DNA from: Clostridia bacterium
GTDB lineage: Bacteria > Bacillota > Clostridia > Oscillospirales > Acutalibacteraceae
Length of the DNA: 5,104 nt
Direction: 5' to 3'
NCBI GenBank assembly: GCA_017534365.1
Contig: JAFWCS010000527.1
Coordinates: 1-5,104 of the forward strand
This document shows positions 1 through 4,946 of this stretch, one piece after another. The notes under the pieces are model-generated. The model saw only the letters and a list, made by a program, of their open reading frames with translations. It did no database searches and was not told the origin of the DNA. Positions within the stretch are counted from its first letter, which is position 1. Each line of letters begins with the position of its first letter. The translations under genes and the position numbers were made by a program.

Positions 1-66
1 CGAACCACCGAAGTCAGTGACAACAGATTTACAGTCTGCCCCCTTTGGCCGCTCGGGAACTCTCCC
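1..66 (-). tRNA. tRNA-Tyr (GTA), 3' end cut by window edge
   Basis: Read on the minus strand, the sequence begins with the acceptor arm GGGAGAG (60-66), then TT and a D-arm starting CCCGAGCGGCC. The anticodon loop is CTGTAAA, with anticodon GTA encoded at 30-32, flanked by a five-pair stem (one G-U). A long variable arm follows, as expected for bacterial class II tRNA-Tyr, then the T-stem GGTGG and the start of the T-loop, where the window ends. About 18-20 nt of the 3' end lie outside. It follows tRNA-Thr after a 31-nt spacer with no promoter or terminator seen, so the two are probably one transcript. Confidence 0.95.
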
Positions 67-97
67 ATATTGAATTGTTTGGGTTTGAGAACCACCA

Positions 98-173
98 TGG
101 AGCTGGTGGACGGACTCGAACCCCCGACCTGCTGATTACAAATCAGCTGCTCTACCAACTGAGCTACACCAGC
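98..173 (-). tRNA. tRNA-Thr (TGT)
   Basis: This is a complete 76-nt cloverleaf on the minus strand. The 7-bp acceptor stem pairs GCTGGTG (167-173) with CACCAGC (102-108), followed by discriminator T and an encoded CCA (98-100). The D-arm contains AGCTCAGTTGGTAGAGC. The anticodon stem-loop is GCTGA-TTTGTAA-TCAGC, giving anticodon TGT (encoded at 138-140), which reads ACN threonine codons. The T-arm carries GTTCGAGTC. It is the first gene after the promoter at 189-217, with a leader of only about 8-9 nt, so RNase P has little to remove. Confidence 0.97.
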
Positions 174-188
174 ACGGAATGCTAGATT

Positions 189-217
189 ACTATAGCATAA
201 AACGCGGCTTGCGTCAA
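189..217 (-). promoter_or_regulatory. Sigma-A-type promoter of the tRNA-Thr/tRNA-Tyr unit
   Basis: On the minus strand the -35 box TTGACG (212-217) and the -10 box TATAGT (189-194) are separated by exactly 17 bp. An A/T tract (221-235) lies just upstream of the -35 and could act as an UP element. The predicted start is near 182, a few bases before mature tRNA-Thr. Near-consensus boxes plus an A/T tract are typical of stable-RNA promoters. Confidence 0.85.
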
Positions 218-242
218 GCCCTTTTTTTAAAAAATTTGACGC
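211..242. repeat. 7-bp inverted repeat spanning the tRNA promoter -35
   Basis: GCGTCAA (211-217) and TTGACGC (236-242) are perfect inverted copies separated by 18 bp of mostly A/T sequence. The left arm contains the -35 box of the tRNA promoter. The right arm resembles a plus-strand -35 box, but no -10 box is seen at 16-18 bp from it. It may be a protein-binding dyad or chance; no function is claimed. Confidence 0.3.
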
Positions 243-290
243 TTTTCCGGCAAAAGAATTTCCAAATCCGGATGTCCCGCGGCAACGGGC

Positions 291-320
291 TTGATTTTTT
301 TCGGGCAGTTATGTTATAAT
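291..320 (+). promoter_or_regulatory. Promoter of the desulfoferrodoxin gene
   Basis: The -35 box TTGATT (291-296) and a perfect -10 box TATAAT (315-320) are 18 bp apart, and a TG at 312-313 makes an extended -10. Transcription should start near 327, giving a leader of about 22 nt that carries the ribosome binding site. The promoter is back to back with the tRNA promoter, with about 73 bp between the two -35 boxes. Confidence 0.85.
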
Positions 321-348
321 GAAAAAAATAATCTAGGAGGCGTTCGGA

Positions 349-720
349 ATGAAGTTTTATCAATGCGCGCACTGCGGCAACATCGTCGTTTATATGGAAG
401 ACCGCGGCGTGCCCGTCATGTGCTGCGGGCAGAAAATGCAGGAGATCGTGCCCGGCTCCGTGGATGCTTCGGCCGAGAAGCACGTGCCGGTCGCGACGGT
501 GGACGGCGACGTCGTCACGGTCAAGGTCGGCGCGGCGCCGCATCCGATGCTGGAGGCGCACCACATCGCGTGGATCGTGCTGGAAACGGAGCACGGCTTC
601 CAGAAGAAGGATCTGGATCCCACCGGCGCGCCGACGGCGGTGTTTGCGCTCGCCGGCTACAAGCCCGTGGCCGTCTATGAATACTGCAACCTGCACGGCC
701 TGTGGATGGCAAAGATCTGA
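349..720 (+). CDS. dfx: Desulfoferrodoxin (2Fe superoxide reductase)
   Basis: This cytoplasmic non-haem iron enzyme reduces superoxide to hydrogen peroxide without making oxygen, the usual superoxide defence of anaerobes. The 123-residue product has the family's usual length. An N-terminal desulforedoxin-like domain (about 1-36) carries C6-x2-C9 and C25-C26, the four ligands of iron center I. The catalytic domain (about 38-123) carries the expected Fe(His)4Cys ligands H45, H65, H71, H116 and C113, in the motifs EKHVP, HPM and CNLHG, plus the E43-K44 pair that assists catalysis in the family. All ligands are present, so it should be active and of the two-iron class rather than neelaredoxin. 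The ATG is supported by AGGAGG at 335-340, 8 nt upstream. It is a single-gene unit with its own promoter and terminator. The electron donor, usually rubredoxin, is not in the window. Confidence 0.96.
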   Translation: MKFYQCAHCGNIVVYMEDRGVPVMCCGQKMQEIVPGSVDASAEKHVPVATVDGDVVTVKVGAAPHPMLEAHHIAWIVLETEHGFQKKDLDPTGAPTAVFALAGYKPVAVYEYCNLHGLWMAKI

Positions 721-801
721 CGAATCAGAATCAAAGGCAAAACAAAGCGACCCGGATGCGGCGGCTGGCTGCATCCGGGTCGCTGTTTGTTTCCTGATTC
801 G
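721..801. terminator. Bidirectional terminator between dfx and the VTT fusion gene
   Basis: A 14-bp perfect GC-rich stem pairs AGCGACCCGGATGC (746-759) with GCATCCGGGTCGCT (771-784) around an 11-nt loop. It is flanked by A-rich sequence on the left and T-rich sequence (785-792) on the right, so it can end transcription of both convergent genes. An outer pair, CGAATCAG (721-728) and CTGATTCG (794-801), extends the symmetry across the whole 81 bp. The stop codons of the two genes lie at its edges. Confidence 0.9.
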
Positions 802-803
802 GT

Positions 804-2486
804 TCATTCTCCGTCCGCGTCGGGCAGTTCCGGCGCGTTCGTGTCCGGATCCGCAGACGGCTTGTCCGCGGGTTCCGCCGGGGCGACGGGCTTGCCGCAC
901 TGCGCGAGCAGGCCGTTGAGATGCGCCGCGAGGTCGGCCGTATCCGCCGTGCGGATCAGATAGTGCTGCTTTGTATATTTGTTTTTCTCCGTCCAGACCG
1001 CGCCGTCCGCTTCCACGTGGATATTGACCGGCTTGGAGAGCTGGTAGAACGCGCCGTCCCCCTCGAAGGCGTACTGCACCGCGGTGAGTGCCCAGGCCTC
1101 CCGCATATAGGGCGGGCGGCTGCGGTCGATCGAAAGGCGGTAGGCGTCATAGACCGGGTTTTCGTCGGCGTCCTCCGGGGGATCGTAATAGCCGGTCAGC
1201 ACGCTTTTGGCGACCTCTGTGCCGACGCAGACCACGCGCTTCTTGAAATGCGCAAGCACGTAGGCCAGCGCTTCGGGATCGCACTGCGCGTGGAATTCTT
1301 TGCCTTTCGGGTAGGTTCCGGCCTGCAGCACGATCGAATGCACTTTTTTGTTGAAGAGCGCTTCGTCCGCTTCCAGCAGCGCGCGAATATTATTCAGCGG
1401 ACCGGTCACAATGAAGGTGACGCCGTCCTCCGGCACGCGGCGCAGCTGCTTGAGATAAACGGTCTGCGCATCCTCGGCGCCGACGGCGCTGTTTTCATAT
1501 TTGCAGTATTTTTTCGTCAGCTTTTTGTTGTAGGCTGAGCCGTCCTCCAGCAGGCTTTCGCCAGTGTACCACGCGATCTGCGGTTCGCCGAGCCGCGCGT
1601 AGGCGGCGATCGCGCGGATCGCGCCGTTCGCGTAGGGGTCGGAGGTGCTGTTGCCGATGCAGAGCAGACGATTGCCGTAGGTCTCCGTCAGAACGCCGAG
1701 CAGCGCCAGCGCGCCGGCGCCGTCCGCATCCTGACCGAGCGCGGCGTCATAGATCACGCTGCGGTCGCTTTCACAAAGCGGTTCATAAGCGGATTTGCCG
1801 AAATTCCGCTCTTTCTTTCTGGATTTGAGCGCATAGCGCACGACCCAGACGATCAGCGCCAGCGTGACGAGGATCGCGGCGATCAGCACGAGCGTCTGCC
1901 GCGGAATCAGGTCATAGATCCGGTCGCCGACCAGCGTGAGCAGGATCACGCGCGGCAGGATGCCGGCGAGGGAGAGACCGAGATAGGGGAGAAAGCGCAT
2001 GCGCACCGCGCCGAGCAGCAGGCCGGTCAGATCGATCGGGAAGACCGGGATCAGCCGCAGCAGAAAAATGGCCGAGAGCTTGCCGCGCTTTTGCAGATCC
2101 AGGATCTTTTCGCCCCAGCGCACCTGCTCGAGCTTGTGGACGACGTAAGGCCCGCCGAGCAGGATGCCGAGCAGATAGGTCGCGCAGACCTCCAGCAGGA
2201 TGCCGGCGGCGTTGATCAGGATCGCCTTGATCGGGCCGAAGGCCATACCGACGGCAATATAAACCACCGAAGCGGGCACGACGAAAGTGACGGCCTTGAG
2301 CAGGTAAACGCCCCAGATGCTCAGAATGGCGATCCAGACGTTTTCCTTCGCGGCCACCAGGGCGGGAATATCAATGTTGCGCAGGGCGTCGAACTTCCAG
2401 ACGATCAGCCCGATGATGCTCACAGCGATGAGTATGCGCACGACCAGACCGATCACGTGCGAGCCGCGCATGAATTTTTCCTTCAC
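804..2486 (-). CDS. VTT/DedA-like membrane protein fused to a degenerate nucleoside hydrolase-like domain
   Basis: The product has 560 residues. Residues 1-220 form a VTT (SNARE-associated, TVP38/TMEM64/DedA-like) domain with hydrophobic segments near 11-30, 50-72, 76-110, 137-160, 166-186 and 198-219. It shows the family pattern GMAFGP...YLLGILLGG (80-112) and FLLRLIPVFPIDLTG (141-155). The basic stretch RYALKSRKKER (217-227) suggests the rest is cytoplasmic. Residues 243-528 resemble inosine/uridine-type nucleoside hydrolases: a DAALGQDADG motif (247-256), N279, GPLNN (362-366), EFH then CDPEA (397-406), GTEVAKSVLTG (422-432) and REAWALTA (462-469). By comparison with the family, two Ca/ribose-binding Asp in the first motif are Ala249 and Gly256, the Asn of EFN is His399, and the Asp of SWD is Ala466, so hydrolase activity is doubtful. 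Residues 531-560 are a Pro/Ala/Asp-rich, probably disordered tail. The GTG start is used here; ATG at codon 6 is an alternative. Substrate and role are unknown. Confidence 0.85.
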   Translation of the reverse strand: MKEKFMRGSHVIGLVVRILIAVSIIGLIVWKFDALRNIDIPALVAAKENVWIAILSIWGVYLLKAVTFVVPASVVYIAVGMAFGPIKAILINAAGILLEVCATYLLGILLGGPYVVHKLEQVRWGEKILDLQKRGKLSAIFLLRLIPVFPIDLTGLLLGAVRMRFLPYLGLSLAGILPRVILLTLVGDRIYDLIPRQTLVLIAAILVTLALIVWVVRYALKSRKKERNFGKSAYEPLCESDRSVIYDAALGQDADGAGALALLGVLTETYGNRLLCIGNSTSDPYANGAIRAIAAYARLGEPQIAWYTGESLLEDGSAYNKKLTKKYCKYENSAVGAEDAQTVYLKQLRRVPEDGVTFIVTGPLNNIRALLEADEALFNKKVHSIVLQAGTYPKGKEFHAQCDPEALAYVLAHFKKRVVCVGTEVAKSVLTGYYDPPEDADENPVYDAYRLSIDRSRPPYMREAWALTAVQYAFEGDGAFYQLSKPVNIHVEADGAVWTEKNKYTKQHYLIRTADTADLAAHLNGLLAQCGKPVAPAEPADKPSADPDTNAPELPDADGE

Positions 2487-2497
2487 GGTTTTCCCTC
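2479..2497 (-). promoter_or_regulatory. Two alternative Shine-Dalgarno/start pairs of the VTT fusion gene
   Basis: On the minus strand GAGGG (2493-2497) lies 6 nt before the GTG start (2484-2486). A second site, AAGGA (2479-2483), lies 7 nt before an in-frame ATG (2469-2471, codon 6). Both spacings are workable. The choice changes only five residues (MKEKF) before the first membrane segment, so function would be the same either way. Confidence 0.5.
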
Positions 2498-2520
2498 ATT
2501 CCTTCTTGATTTCTTCTTTT

Positions 2521-2549
2521 ACTATACGCTGATTTGCAGCGGAAAGCAA
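2521..2549 (-). promoter_or_regulatory. Promoter of the VTT fusion gene
   Basis: On the minus strand, the -35 box TTGCTT (2544-2549) and -10 box TATAGT (2521-2526) are 17 bp apart. The predicted start near 2514 gives a leader of about 28 nt. It faces away from the radical SAM promoter, with 29 bp between the two -35 boxes. Confidence 0.7.
2527..2541. repeat. 15-bp perfect dyad inside the VTT promoter spacer
   Basis: CGCTG (2527-2531) and CAGCG (2537-2541) are perfect inverted arms around ATTTG. The dyad sits between the -10 and -35 boxes of the minus-strand promoter, a usual place for a repressor operator. No second copy was found in the window by eye, so operator function is a guess. Confidence 0.3.
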
Positions 2550-2578
2550 GAAAAAAGCGGTGGATTTAAAAAAATTTG

Positions 2579-2607
2579 TGGACATTCGCCGCAAACTGTG
2601 CTATACT
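2579..2607 (+). promoter_or_regulatory. Promoter of the radical SAM gene
   Basis: TGGACA (2579-2584, five of six to TTGACA) and TATACT (2602-2607) are 17 bp apart, and a TG at 2599-2600 gives an extended -10. The predicted start near 2614 leaves a leader of about 29 nt that includes the strong ribosome binding site. Confidence 0.75.
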
Positions 2608-2628
2608 CTATCCGAATATCCAGTCTTT

Positions 2629-2638
2629 GGGAGGTGAT
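2629..2638 (+). promoter_or_regulatory. Ribosome binding site that sets the radical SAM start
   Basis: GGGAGGTGAT is close to the full anti-16S complement, with GGAGG ending 8 nt before the GTG at 2643. The reading frame stays open far upstream into the opposite-strand gene, but no other start has such a site, and the promoter at 2579-2607 lies after any upstream start. This decides the start at 2643. Confidence 0.9.
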
Positions 2639-2642
2639 TGCC

Positions 2643-4064
2643 GTGACGAAAAAAGAGCGGCTGCAGCGCGCAGCGGCGTCCGTTGCGCTCGACGGGCTGT
2701 ATGCATATATCCGCAAAGCGCCGGCCGCGCGGCTGGTCCAGCTGATCGATCTGGCCCAGAAGCTCAGCGGCAGCACCTTCCCCGCGAAGAATTTCGACTC
2801 CTTCCGCAGGGCGCTGAAGGATCCGGAAAACGTCTGGCGCGATTTCGCGGAGCGGATCGTGCGCGAGAGCGATCCGGGCTATATCAAAAAGCTGTTTCTG
2901 GCCCTGGGCCTCGGCGCCGGCGTCAACGGCACGAAGGCGGTGCGCGCCAACCGCGAAAAGTATCACTGCAACATCCCGTTCCTGCTGCTGATGGATCCCA
3001 CGAGCGCCTGCAATATGCATTGCAAGGGTTGCTGGTCGGCGGAATACGGCCACCGGCTGAATCTCACGCTCGATGAGATGCGCAGCATCGTCGATCAGGG
3101 CACGGCGCTGGGCACGCACGTTTATATGCTGACCGGCGGCGAGCCGCTTGTGCGCAAGGACGATATCCTCACCCTCTGCGCCGAGCATCCGGACTGCGCG
3201 TTCCTGGCCTACACCAACGCCACGCTCGTGGATCAAAGCTTCTGCTCCCGGATGAAGGCGGTGGGCAACCTGACGCTGGCGATCAGCATCGAGGGCACGC
3301 AGGAGAGCACGGACGACCGCCGCGGCGAAGGCGCGTATCAGCGCGCGATCAAAGCGATGGAGCTGCTGCAGCGCAACGGCATCTTTTACGGCGTTTCCAT
3401 TTGCTACACGAGCAAAAACACCGCTGACGTGACCGACGACGCGTTCCTGCGTCTGCTGGTCGAGAAGGGCGCGCGGTTCGCGTTTTATTTCAACTATATG
3501 CCGGTCGGCAGCGCGGCGCTGCCCGCGCTGATCCCGACGCCCGAGCAGCGGGTCTATATGTATAAATGGCTGCGCAAGGTGCGCAGCGGCAAGACCGGTC
3601 ACCCGATCTTCGTGATGGATTTCCAGAACGACGGGGAATACGTCGGCGGCTGCATCGCGGCCGGGCGCAATTATTTCCACATCAACTCCGCAGGCGACAT
3701 GGAGCCCTGCGTGTTCGTGCATTATTCCGACGCGAATATCCGCACGCATACGCTGCTGGAGGGGCTGAAGAATCCGCTGTTCCAGGCGTATTATCATAAC
3801 CAGCCGTTCAACGACAACCATCTGCGGCCCTGCCCGCTGCTGGAGAATCCGGAGTATTTGCGTGCGATGGTAGCGCAGACCGGCGCGAAATCCACGGATC
3901 TGATCGAGCCGGAGAGCGTGGAGACGCTCTGCGGGCGCTGCGACGCCTTTGCGAAGGCCTGGCAGCCCGTGGCGGATCAGCTCTGGCAGAGCACGCCGCA
4001 TCCCGACCCGAAGACGCAGTTCTATCGCGACACGCCGGAGGGGAAGGCCGCGCGGAAGGACTAA
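2643..4064 (+). CDS. Radical SAM protein with cysteine-rich (SPASM-like) C-terminal region, substrate unknown
   Basis: The 473-residue product starts at GTG. Residues 1-110 form a largely helical N-terminal extension. The radical SAM core (about 112-300) holds the 4Fe-4S motif C123-x3-C127-x2-C130 followed by W131, then the SAM-binding GGEP at 165-168 and a later strand AISIEG (213-218). These features show a fold that cleaves S-adenosylmethionine to a 5'-deoxyadenosyl radical. The C-terminal part has C337 (in GGCIAAGR), C356 (EPCVF), C397 (RPCPLLENPE) and C430-x2-C433, probably ligands of an auxiliary Fe-S cluster as in SPASM or twitch domains. The overall pattern matches a MoaA/PqqE/SkfB-like family common in Clostridia whose reaction I cannot name. 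There is no precursor-peptide gene beside it, so a peptide-maturase role has no support here. It is divergent from the VTT fusion gene and ends about 20 nt before the TPP riboswitch, with no terminator in between. Confidence 0.92.
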   Translation: MTKKERLQRAAASVALDGLYAYIRKAPAARLVQLIDLAQKLSGSTFPAKNFDSFRRALKDPENVWRDFAERIVRESDPGYIKKLFLALGLGAGVNGTKAVRANREKYHCNIPFLLLMDPTSACNMHCKGCWSAEYGHRLNLTLDEMRSIVDQGTALGTHVYMLTGGEPLVRKDDILTLCAEHPDCAFLAYTNATLVDQSFCSRMKAVGNLTLAISIEGTQESTDDRRGEGAYQRAIKAMELLQRNGIFYGVSICYTSKNTADVTDDAFLRLLVEKGARFAFYFNYMPVGSAALPALIPTPEQRVYMYKWLRKVRSGKTGHPIFVMDFQNDGEYVGGCIAAGRNYFHINSAGDMEPCVFVHYSDANIRTHTLLEGLKNPLFQAYYHNQPFNDNHLRPCPLLENPEYLRAMVAQTGAKSTDLIEPESVETLCGRCDAFAKAWQPVADQLWQSTPHPDPKTQFYRDTPEGKAARKD

Positions 4065-4084
4065 CCGCCGCACTTATCCAACTG

Positions 4085-4170
4085 AACAAGGGGTGCTGGA
4101 CGAAAAACCGTCCGGCTGAGATCATACCCAGGAACCTGATCCCGGTAATGCGGGCGTAGGAACAACGTGC
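4085..4170 (+). promoter_or_regulatory. TPP riboswitch (thi-box) aptamer
   Basis: The conserved elements occur in order: GGGGTGC (4090-4096), a P3 hairpin GGACG/CGTCC (4098-4102 with 4109-4113), CTGAGA (4116-4121), ACCC (4126-4129), AACCTGAT (4133-4140), a P5 hairpin CCCG/CGGG (4141-4144 with 4151-4154) enclosing GTAATG, and GCGTAGGAA nearby. This is a complete thiamine-pyrophosphate aptamer. It sits in front of a thiamine transporter gene and is followed by an intrinsic terminator, so it should switch thiT off when TPP is plentiful. The exact ends of P1 are uncertain by a few bases. Confidence 0.96.
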
Positions 4171-4178
4171 AGAAATTG

Positions 4179-4217
4179 CGCCCGACGGTCAGGAAAGCTG
4201 AACTGTCGGGCGTTTTT
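4179..4217 (+). terminator. Riboswitch-controlled intrinsic terminator
   Basis: CGCCCGACGGT (4179-4189) pairs with ACTGTCGGGCG (4202-4212), an 11-bp stem with one G-U pair, followed by TTTTT (4213-4217). It lies after the TPP aptamer and before thiT, as expected of an expression platform. Its left arm can instead pair with aptamer bases 4151-4159, which would form an antiterminator. Confidence 0.9.
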
Positions 4218-4234
4218 GTTATTTCAATTTATTT

Positions 4235-4249
4235 CTCCGCAGGGCGGAG
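4235..4249 (+). repeat. Short hairpin just before the thiT ribosome binding site
   Basis: CTCCGC (4235-4240) and GCGGAG (4244-4249) form a 6-bp stem with a 3-nt loop. It ends a few bases before AAAGGAG (4251-4257), the Shine-Dalgarno of thiT, and leaves that site unpaired. It might stabilise the leader or be incidental. Confidence 0.4.
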
Positions 4250-4264
4250 GAAAGGAGTGTCTTT

Positions 4265-4885
4265 ATGAAAACCAGCAAAAAAACCAACATCGGTCCGATC
4301 CAGGTGCTCGCCGAGAGCGCCGTGATGGTCGCGCTGTCGATCGCGCTGTTCGCGGTCTCGGATATGATCCCCTGGCCGTGGGCTTACGGCGGCGGCTTCA
4401 CGATCTTCGGCCAGGTGCCGATCGTCATCATCAGCTATCGGCATGGGCTGAAGGCCGGCATTCCCGCCGCGCTGGTGCTTGCGATCTTCGAGATGATCAT
4501 GGGACTGAAAAACTTCTCCTATGTGACCGGCATCGGCGCGATGCTGATCGTTGCGCTGTTTGACTATCTGATCGCCTACGGTGTGCTCGGCCTCGGCGGC
4601 ATGTTCAAAAAAGCATTCGCCGGGAAAGCGACCCCCGCAGCCCGTCAGGTGCCGGCGCTCGCCTTGGGCAGCCTGGTTGTCTGCCTGCTGCGCTTCACCT
4701 GCCATTTCATCAGCGGCGTCACCGTCTGGAGCGGCTACGCGCCGGACAGCGCGATCAAGGCCGTGATCCTGTATTCCCTGACTTACAACGGCGCGTATAT
4801 GCTGATCGAGACCGTGATCACGATCGTCGGCGCGATCGCCGTCGGCAGCATGCTCGATCTGAGCAAACAGCGGATCTCCAAATAA
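4265..4885 (+). CDS. thiT: ThiT, substrate-binding S component of an ECF thiamine transporter
   Basis: This integral membrane protein binds thiamine outside the cell and imports it with the shared ECF energizing module (EcfA, EcfA', EcfT), which is not in this window. The 206 residues form about six hydrophobic segments, within the usual ThiT size or slightly larger. Family patterns visible are GGGFTIFGQVPI (42-53), DYLIAYGVLGLGGMF (100-114), RFTCHFISG (143-151), VWSGYAP (154-160) and SLTYNGAY (171-178). H147, W155, Y170 and N175 fall where the Lactococcus ThiT thiamine-binding residues are expected, judged from memory of that protein. Residues 115-129 form a longer, basic loop. The ATG has AAAGGAG (4251-4257) 7 nt upstream. 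The TPP riboswitch ahead confirms a thiamine role. The gene ends 61 bp from a convergent neighbour. Confidence 0.95.
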   Translation: MKTSKKTNIGPIQVLAESAVMVALSIALFAVSDMIPWPWAYGGGFTIFGQVPIVIISYRHGLKAGIPAALVLAIFEMIMGLKNFSYVTGIGAMLIVALFDYLIAYGVLGLGGMFKKAFAGKATPAARQVPALALGSLVVCLLRFTCHFISGVTVWSGYAPDSAIKAVILYSLTYNGAYMLIETVITIVGAIAVGSMLDLSKQRISK

Positions 4886-4908
4886 CGTGAACGAAGACGA
4901 AGAAAACC

Positions 4909-4943
4909 AAAAGGAGCTGTCCTGCCGCGACAGCTCCTTTTTA
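4909..4943. terminator. Bidirectional terminator between thiT and the metal permease gene
   Basis: AAAAGGAGCTGTC (4909-4921) and GACAGCTCCTTTT (4929-4941) form a 13-bp perfect stem with a 7-nt loop. The right side ends in a T run for the plus strand, and the left side (A-rich, 4901-4912) gives a T-rich tail on the minus strand. It can serve both convergent genes. Confidence 0.9.
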
Positions 4944-4946
4944 TGC

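Noticed and set aside
92..109. CCACCA/TGGTGG inverted repeat at the 3' end of tRNA-Thr
   Set aside because: It is formed by the tRNA acceptor/CCA region and the first trailer bases. A 6-bp match here is easily chance, and nothing shows a regulatory role.
277..303. CCCG/CGGG mini-hairpin followed by a T run, possible terminator before dfx
   Set aside because: The stem is only four pairs, there is no upstream plus-strand gene to terminate, and the T run is part of the dfx -35 region.
214..900. Minus-strand open frame across the dfx region
   Set aside because: It runs antisense through dfx and the terminator, whereas the plus frame encodes all iron ligands of desulfoferrodoxin.
921..1538. Plus-strand open frame of 205 codons inside the VTT fusion gene
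   Set aside because: It is antisense to the nucleoside-hydrolase-like region, has an Arg/Val/Phe-rich shadow composition, and lacks a convincing ribosome binding site or promoter.
2091..2642. Upstream extension of the radical SAM frame as a 657-residue protein
   Set aside because: The extension lies mostly antisense to the VTT gene, encodes no recognisable domain, and the promoter and strong ribosome binding site point to the GTG at 2643.
2643..4064. Radical SAM protein as a RiPP (ribosomal peptide) maturase
   Set aside because: No small precursor ORF, peptidase or exporter is visible beside it in this window, so the SPASM-like cysteines alone do not support that call.
2601..4073. Long open frame of 490 codons on the minus strand opposite the radical SAM gene
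   Set aside because: The plus strand carries an intact radical SAM gene with promoter and ribosome binding site. The minus frame has an Arg/Ala/His/Leu-rich composition typical of antisense frames in GC-rich DNA and no recognisable motif.
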